DNA from: Sphingomonas edaphi
GTDB lineage: Bacteria > Pseudomonadota > Alphaproteobacteria > Sphingomonadales > Sphingomonadaceae
Direction of reading: 5' to 3'
Assembly: GCF_003583725.1 (NCBI RefSeq)
Contig: NZ_QXTF01000003.1
Span: 1 to 64,000, forward strand
DNA length: 64,000 bases
In this document: piece by piece, positions 60,908 to 64,000 of the stretch
Numbering within the stretch: the stretch's first letter is position 1
Layout: every line of letters begins with the position of its first letter
The notes under the pieces: generated by a model
The model's input: only the letters and a program-made list of their open reading frames with translations
Database searches by the model: none
What the model was told of the DNA's origin: nothing
Made by a program: the position numbers and the translations under genes

Positions 60908-61230
60908 GCGGATTTCCTTTCCTGGGTGTCGCCGGGAGCGCATTCAGAGCCTCCGCAGCAATTTTCCATGAGGTAGGCGACGAGCCCGTTCATCGCGCCA
61001 TAGTTGGCGGAATAGACGAGCGAGCGACCTTCGCGGCGCTGGTCGACCAGCCCGGCCCGATTGAGGTGGGCGAGGTGGAAAGACAGCGACGAGTTAGGGA
61101 TCGACAGCCTCTCGGCGAGCGCTCCTGCGGCCATCCCGGCATCGCCCGCCTGGACGAGCAGGCGAAACAACGCAAGGCGATGTTCCTGGGCAAGCGCGCC
61201 AAGGGCATCAATGGCTTGCGATGGTTGCAC
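60904..61230 (-). CDS. arsR: ArsR-family metalloregulator
   Basis: 108 residues from GTG 61230 with GAGGAG 6 bases upstream. Winged HTH (LFRLLVQAGDAGMAAGALAERLSIPNSSLSFHLAHLNRAGLV) and a C-terminal Cys cluster ENCCGGSEC (Cys91, Cys92, Cys97). This C-terminal trio matches the As(III)/MAs(III) site type of Acidithiobacillus ArsR rather than the classical CxC of E. coli. The regulator should release the two palindromes at 61243-61310 upon arsenic binding. It is followed by arsI, cupin, aqpS. Confidence 0.92.
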   Translation of the reverse strand: MQPSQAIDALGALAQEHRLALFRLLVQAGDAGMAAGALAERLSIPNSSLSFHLAHLNRAGLVDQRREGRSLVYSANYGAMNGLVAYLMENCCGGSECAPGDTQERKSA

Positions 61231-61242
61231 GACTCACTCCTC

Positions 61243-61262
61243 ATTTCGATGATTCTCGAAAT
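61243..61262 (-). promoter_or_regulatory. ArsR operator 1 (proximal)
   Basis: Perfect inverted repeat ATTTCGA-N6-TCGAAAT, 13 bases before the arsR start. It overlaps the -10 region and start of the presumed promoter (TTGACA at 61281-61286 read on the minus strand). Confidence 0.8.
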
Positions 61263-61290
61263 GACATTGGGCGGGTGTGCTGTCAATAAC

Positions 61291-61310
61291 ATTTCGAATT
61301 TTATCGAAAT
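61291..61310 (-). promoter_or_regulatory. ArsR operator 2 (distal)
   Basis: Second perfect ATTTCGA-N6-TCGAAAT with identical arms, its centre 48 bp from the first, just upstream of the TTGACA -35 element. Repression by binding on both sides of the promoter, possibly with looping, is likely. Confidence 0.8.
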
Positions 61311-61321
61311 AAAGTTGGTGC

Positions 61322-61356
61322 GCCAAGAAAAAGCCCCGGCGGATAAGGCCGGGGCT
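61322..61356 (-). terminator. Terminator of gcrA
   Basis: AAGCCCCGGC (61331-61340) and GCCGGGGCTT (61348-61356) form a 10-bp perfect stem; read on the minus strand it is followed by CTTTTTC. It ends gcrA before the ars promoter. Confidence 0.8.
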
Positions 61357-61369
61357 TGGAAGTTTGCGC

Positions 61370-62047
61370 TTAACGGACCCGCGGTCCGCCGAACGGGAGT
61401 GGCGGTGGCGGGCGGCGGTCACGACGCGGCAGCTGCGCCTGGTAGGCGACGCCGCAGTGGTCGACGCAATAAGGGTAGCCGGGATTCGCCGGGTTGCCGC
61501 AGAAATGAAAGTCGGGCTCGCCCGGGTGGCCCATCGGCCAGCGGCAGACGCGGTCGTTGAGGTCGAGCAGGCTGGTCTTGTCCGCGACTTCGGCCGACGG
61601 CTTGGCAGGCACGAGGCGGCGAGGCGGCGCAGGCGGGATCGGCGCTTGCGTGTCGCCGGGCCCCTGGCGAATGAAGCCGCCGGGACCGACCGAGCGATAC
61701 TGGATTGCGCCGGGGTCACTACGCTTGCCCTGGGCCGGTTCGACCGGGGCGGAGACGACGGGCCGGGGCGGTTCTGCCTCGGCAGCGCGTGGTTCAGGCG
61801 CGGCAGGGACAGGCTTGGGCACCGGAGTTGGCTTCGCAGCGCGCGGCGCCGGCGGAGCCTTCGCCTTCTTTTCCTTTTCCTCGCCCGCCTTCACCGGCGA
61901 GGGGCGCGATTCGAGGCCGAGGCGATGCGCCTTGCCGATGACCGCGTTGCGGCTGACCCCGCCAAGATCTTCCGCGATCTGGCTGGCGGTCGAGCCATCG
62001 GCCCACATCGACTTGAGGCGCTCGATGCGCTCTTCGGTCCAACTCAT
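61370..62047 (-). CDS. gcrA: GcrA cell-cycle regulator
   Basis: 225 residues from ATG 62047. N-terminal SWTEERIERLKSMWADGSTASQIAEDLGGVSRNAVIGKAHRLGL (about 1-44) is the GcrA DNA-binding region, and the C-terminal CRWPMGHPGEPDFHFCG, CVDHCGVAYQ is its zinc-linked tail. GcrA activates genes with RpoD at CcrM-methylated GANTC sites in alphaproteobacteria; a Pro-rich linker (about 60-150) separates the ends. TTG at 62056 is another possible start. Confidence 0.95.
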   Translation of the reverse strand: MSWTEERIERLKSMWADGSTASQIAEDLGGVSRNAVIGKAHRLGLESRPSPVKAGEEKEKKAKAPPAPRAAKPTPVPKPVPAAPEPRAAEAEPPRPVVSAPVEPAQGKRSDPGAIQYRSVGPGGFIRQGPGDTQAPIPPAPPRRLVPAKPSAEVADKTSLLDLNDRVCRWPMGHPGEPDFHFCGNPANPGYPYCVDHCGVAYQAQLPRRDRRPPPPLPFGGPRVR

Positions 62048-62106
62048 GAAATTCAAAACTCCGTACGTGTTGCGTGCCGCTGCGCCAGCCGATAGGCGAT
62101 TGTCGC

Positions 62107-62934
62107 GTGAACGACCAGACTCCCTCCTGGATGAGAAGCGAACCCGGCAAGCCGACGCTGCAAGGTGTCAACTGGGGCGGCCTTTCGACCCTATATATCA
62201 AGGAGGTGCGTCGCTTCTTCAAGGTGCAGATGCAGACGGTGTGGGCGCCGGCGATAACGACGCTGCTCTACCTCATCATTTTCACCGTGGCGTTGGGCCG
62301 GGAAGGCAAGACGGTGTTGGGCGTCCCGTTCGCCGATTTTATCGCGCCCGGCCTGATCGTCATGGCCATGCTGCAGAACAGCTTCGCGAACAGCAGCTTC
62401 TCGCTGTTGGTCGGCAAGATGCAGGGAACGATCGTCGACTATCTGATGCCGCCGCTGTCGGTTGGCGAGCTAATTACCGGCCTTGTCGGCGCGGCGGTGA
62501 CGAGGGCGTTTTTGGTGGGATCCGCGGTGTGGCTGATCATGGCCATCTGGCCGGGCGTCCATGTCGGTGTCGCGCATCCACTGTCCATCCTGTGGTTTGG
62601 TCTGATGGGAGCACTGATGCTCGCGTTCCTCGGGTTGATGACCTCGATCTGGGCCGAGAAGTTCGACCATGCGGCAGCCGTGACCAATTTCGTCGTTGCG
62701 CCGCTGTCGCTGCTGTCTGGGACTTTCTATTCGGTCGATGCCTTGAGTCCGGCGTTCCGGACAATCAGCCACGCCAATCCCTTCTTCTACGTCATTTCCG
62801 GGTTCCGGCACGGATTCCTTGGCGAAGCCGACTCGCCCATTTACGCGGGCGGAATCGGCCTGCTGTTGCTGAACATCCTGCTCTTCGCGGTCTGCTATTC
62901 GCTCCTCAAAAGCGGCTGGAAAATCAAGAATTGA
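62107..62934 (+). CDS. ABC-2-type transporter permease
   Basis: 275 residues from GTG 62107 (ATG 62131 is an alternative). Six hydrophobic helices and the ABC-2 permease motif LSGTFYSVDALSPAFRTISHANPFFYVISGFR (about 220-250). The ATP-binding partner is not in the window; similar permeases work in polysaccharide, antibiotic or drug export. Divergent from gcrA. Confidence 0.88.
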   Translation: MNDQTPSWMRSEPGKPTLQGVNWGGLSTLYIKEVRRFFKVQMQTVWAPAITTLLYLIIFTVALGREGKTVLGVPFADFIAPGLIVMAMLQNSFANSSFSLLVGKMQGTIVDYLMPPLSVGELITGLVGAAVTRAFLVGSAVWLIMAIWPGVHVGVAHPLSILWFGLMGALMLAFLGLMTSIWAEKFDHAAAVTNFVVAPLSLLSGTFYSVDALSPAFRTISHANPFFYVISGFRHGFLGEADSPIYAGGIGLLLLNILLFAVCYSLLKSGWKIKN

Positions 62935-63052
62935 GCCTTTTCAGTCGGTTGAACGGTTAAGGTCCGTGAACGGCGGATAACGGTCGCGTTCAGCACGCGA
63001 TCAAGGCGCCGGGTCCATAAGAGGGGCATCAACCGCACGAAGGAGTGCAACC

Positions 63053-63514
63053 ATGCGTAAGTTTGTCATTTCCGCCGCCCTGATGGCCTCGACCATCGCC
63101 GTGGCTGCTCCCGCCGCCGCGCAGTGGGCGCCGCCCGCGCCGCAAGGCTATGCCTATGGCTATCACAACAACTATGGCCAGGTTCGCCGCCTGCAGGTCC
63201 GTATCGACCAGCTGCAACGGCGAATTGTCCAGCTGGACCGCCGCAACATCCTGAGCAATCGGGAAGCCGGCCGCCTGCGCGCCGAATCACGCCAGCTGGA
63301 GCAGCGTCTGCGCTACGCTTCGCGCAACGGGCTGAACCAGCGCGAGATGTATAATCTCGAGCGCGGTATCCAGCGCCTCGAATATCGCATCCAGCGCGAT
63401 GCGCGCGATGGCAACCGTTACGGCGGCTACTACGGCCAGAACAACTACTATGATCGCGACCGCGACGGCCGTGACGACCGTTATGAAGACGATCGCGGCT
63501 ATCGCCACGACTAG
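63053..63514 (+). CDS. Periplasmic coiled-coil protein, function unknown
   Basis: 153 residues. Signal peptide (about 1-24), then an Arg/Gln/Leu-rich coiled coil (about 45-115, LQVRIDQLQRRIVQLDRR... LEQRLRYAS) and a Tyr/Gly/Asp/Arg-rich tail (about 118-153) with several DRD and YYG repeats. No family with known function recognised; such proteins are frequent in sphingomonads. AAGGAGTGC before the ATG is a good ribosome-binding site. Possibly envelope- or metal-associated (inference from the acidic tail). Confidence 0.8.
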   Translation: MRKFVISAALMASTIAVAAPAAAQWAPPAPQGYAYGYHNNYGQVRRLQVRIDQLQRRIVQLDRRNILSNREAGRLRAESRQLEQRLRYASRNGLNQREMYNLERGIQRLEYRIQRDARDGNRYGGYYGQNNYYDRDRDGRDDRYEDDRGYRHD

Positions 63515-63549
63515 CCTTTCCGGCATTTGACCCGGGTGGGGACAAGGGA

Positions 63550-63583
63550 GGGGCGGCTCTGAAAGGGGCCGCCCCTTTCGTTT
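63550..63583 (+). terminator. Terminator after the coiled-coil gene
   Basis: GGGGCGGC (63550-63557) pairs with GCCGCCCC (63568-63575) and is followed by TTTCGTTTG. Confidence 0.7.
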
Positions 63584-63668
63584 GTCCGACCGCCGCGATA
63601 TAGGCTCGCGGCAGGTCGTCCCGGGGGGCGGCCTTTCGCCATACCATCGAGCTGAAATGAGGAAATCC

Positions 63669-64000
63669 ATGGCCATCACGCCGCTTATGCCCGTCTATCC
63701 CCGTTGCGAGGTGAGGCCGGTGCGGGGTGAGGGGGTCTACCTCTATGGCGAGCAGGGCGAGAAGTATCTGGACTTCGCGAGCGGCATCGCGGTCAACCTA
63801 CTCGGCCACGGTCATCCGCACCTCACCAAGGCGCTGCAGGAGCAGGCCGCGACGCTGATCCACGTGTCGAACCTGTACGGCAGTCCTCAGGGCGAAGCGT
63901 TTGCGCAGCGGCTGGTCAACCTGACGTTCGCCGACACGGTCTTCTTCACCAATTCGGGCGCCGAGGCGGTCGAGTGCGCAATCAAGACCGCGCGCCGGTA
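63669..64000 (+). CDS. argD: Acetylornithine/succinyldiaminopimelate aminotransferase, N-terminal part (cut by window end)
   Basis: An open frame from ATG 63669 continues past the last base (at least 110 codons). [25 protein letters not shown] then [25 protein letters not shown] and [17 protein letters not shown] are the class III PLP aminotransferase start, PLP-phosphate-binding loop and GAEA motif of ArgD. It makes N-acetylornithine (arginine) and possibly diaminopimelate intermediates. GAGGAAA upstream. It does not appear as a complete ORF because the stop lies outside. Confidence 0.9.
   Translation, partial: MAITPLMPVYPRCEVRPVRGEGVYLYGEQGEKYLDFASGIAVNLLGHGHPHLTKALQEQAATLIHVSNLYGSPQGEAFAQRLVNLTFADTVFFTNSGAEAVECAIKTARR

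Overview
The window looks like a chromosomal segment of a high-GC alphaproteobacterium, most likely of the order Sphingomonadales. Indicators are a GcrA cell-cycle regulator, a PhaR-type polyhydroxyalkanoate regulator, an UrcA-family protein, many TonB-receptor/sphingomonad-style gene pairs and the alphaproteobacterial rph/hrcA/grpE and lepB-rnc-era arrangements. There is no rRNA, CRISPR array or prophage; one tRNA gene (Arg, anticodon CCG) is present. Genes are densely packed, and many neighbours share 1 to 4 bp (ATGA, GTGA), so translational coupling is common.

Layout. 1-3603: end of a giant RTX calcium-binding exoprotein. 3.8-10 kb: tRNA-Arg, phaR, a secreted hypothetical, a very short gene with an exceptional ribosome-binding site (5013-5171), a histone-H1-like protein, glmU and glmS, and a LysR regulator. 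10-18 kb: UrcA, GFA-fold protein, alr, nth, dapB, DUF72, thioesterase, a zinc-finger DksA/TraR protein, a Sir2 deacylase, then era-rnc-lepB. 18-25.6 kb: pgi-gor-oxidoreductase-CoA transferase operon and, convergent to it, an XpaC/TelA pair.

25.7-28.2 kb is the most unusual part: a complete IS1595-family mobile element (25747-28207) with 26-bp inverted ends and an 8-bp target duplication. Besides the transposase it carries a YefM-YoeB toxin-antitoxin module, an unrecognised two-helix membrane protein and a possible 52-residue protein. It sits beside three TadE/TadG-like pilus genes (28.3-30.5 kb).

30.5-42.5 kb is housekeeping: enoyl-CoA hydratase, small transaldolase, DUF484-xerC, DedA-gshB, rsmI/LpoA-like, hemW, two tandem CAP proteins, rdgB-rph, hrcA-grpE. 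42.5-46.4 kb: a TonB-dependent receptor with a proline/cysteine tail coupled to a Tat-exported amine-oxidase-like flavoprotein. 47-58.8 kb: acpP, fabF, mltG, MarR and SH3 proteins, an M17 peptidase, cold-shock protein, rimO, a potassium channel, ugd and parE.

58.8-64 kb: a small heat-shock gene behind a probable sigma-32 promoter and a ROSE-like RNA thermometer; an arsenic-type operon arsR-arsI-cupin-aqpS controlled by two identical palindromes; gcrA; an ABC-2 permease; a coiled-coil periplasmic protein; and the start of argD, cut by the window edge.
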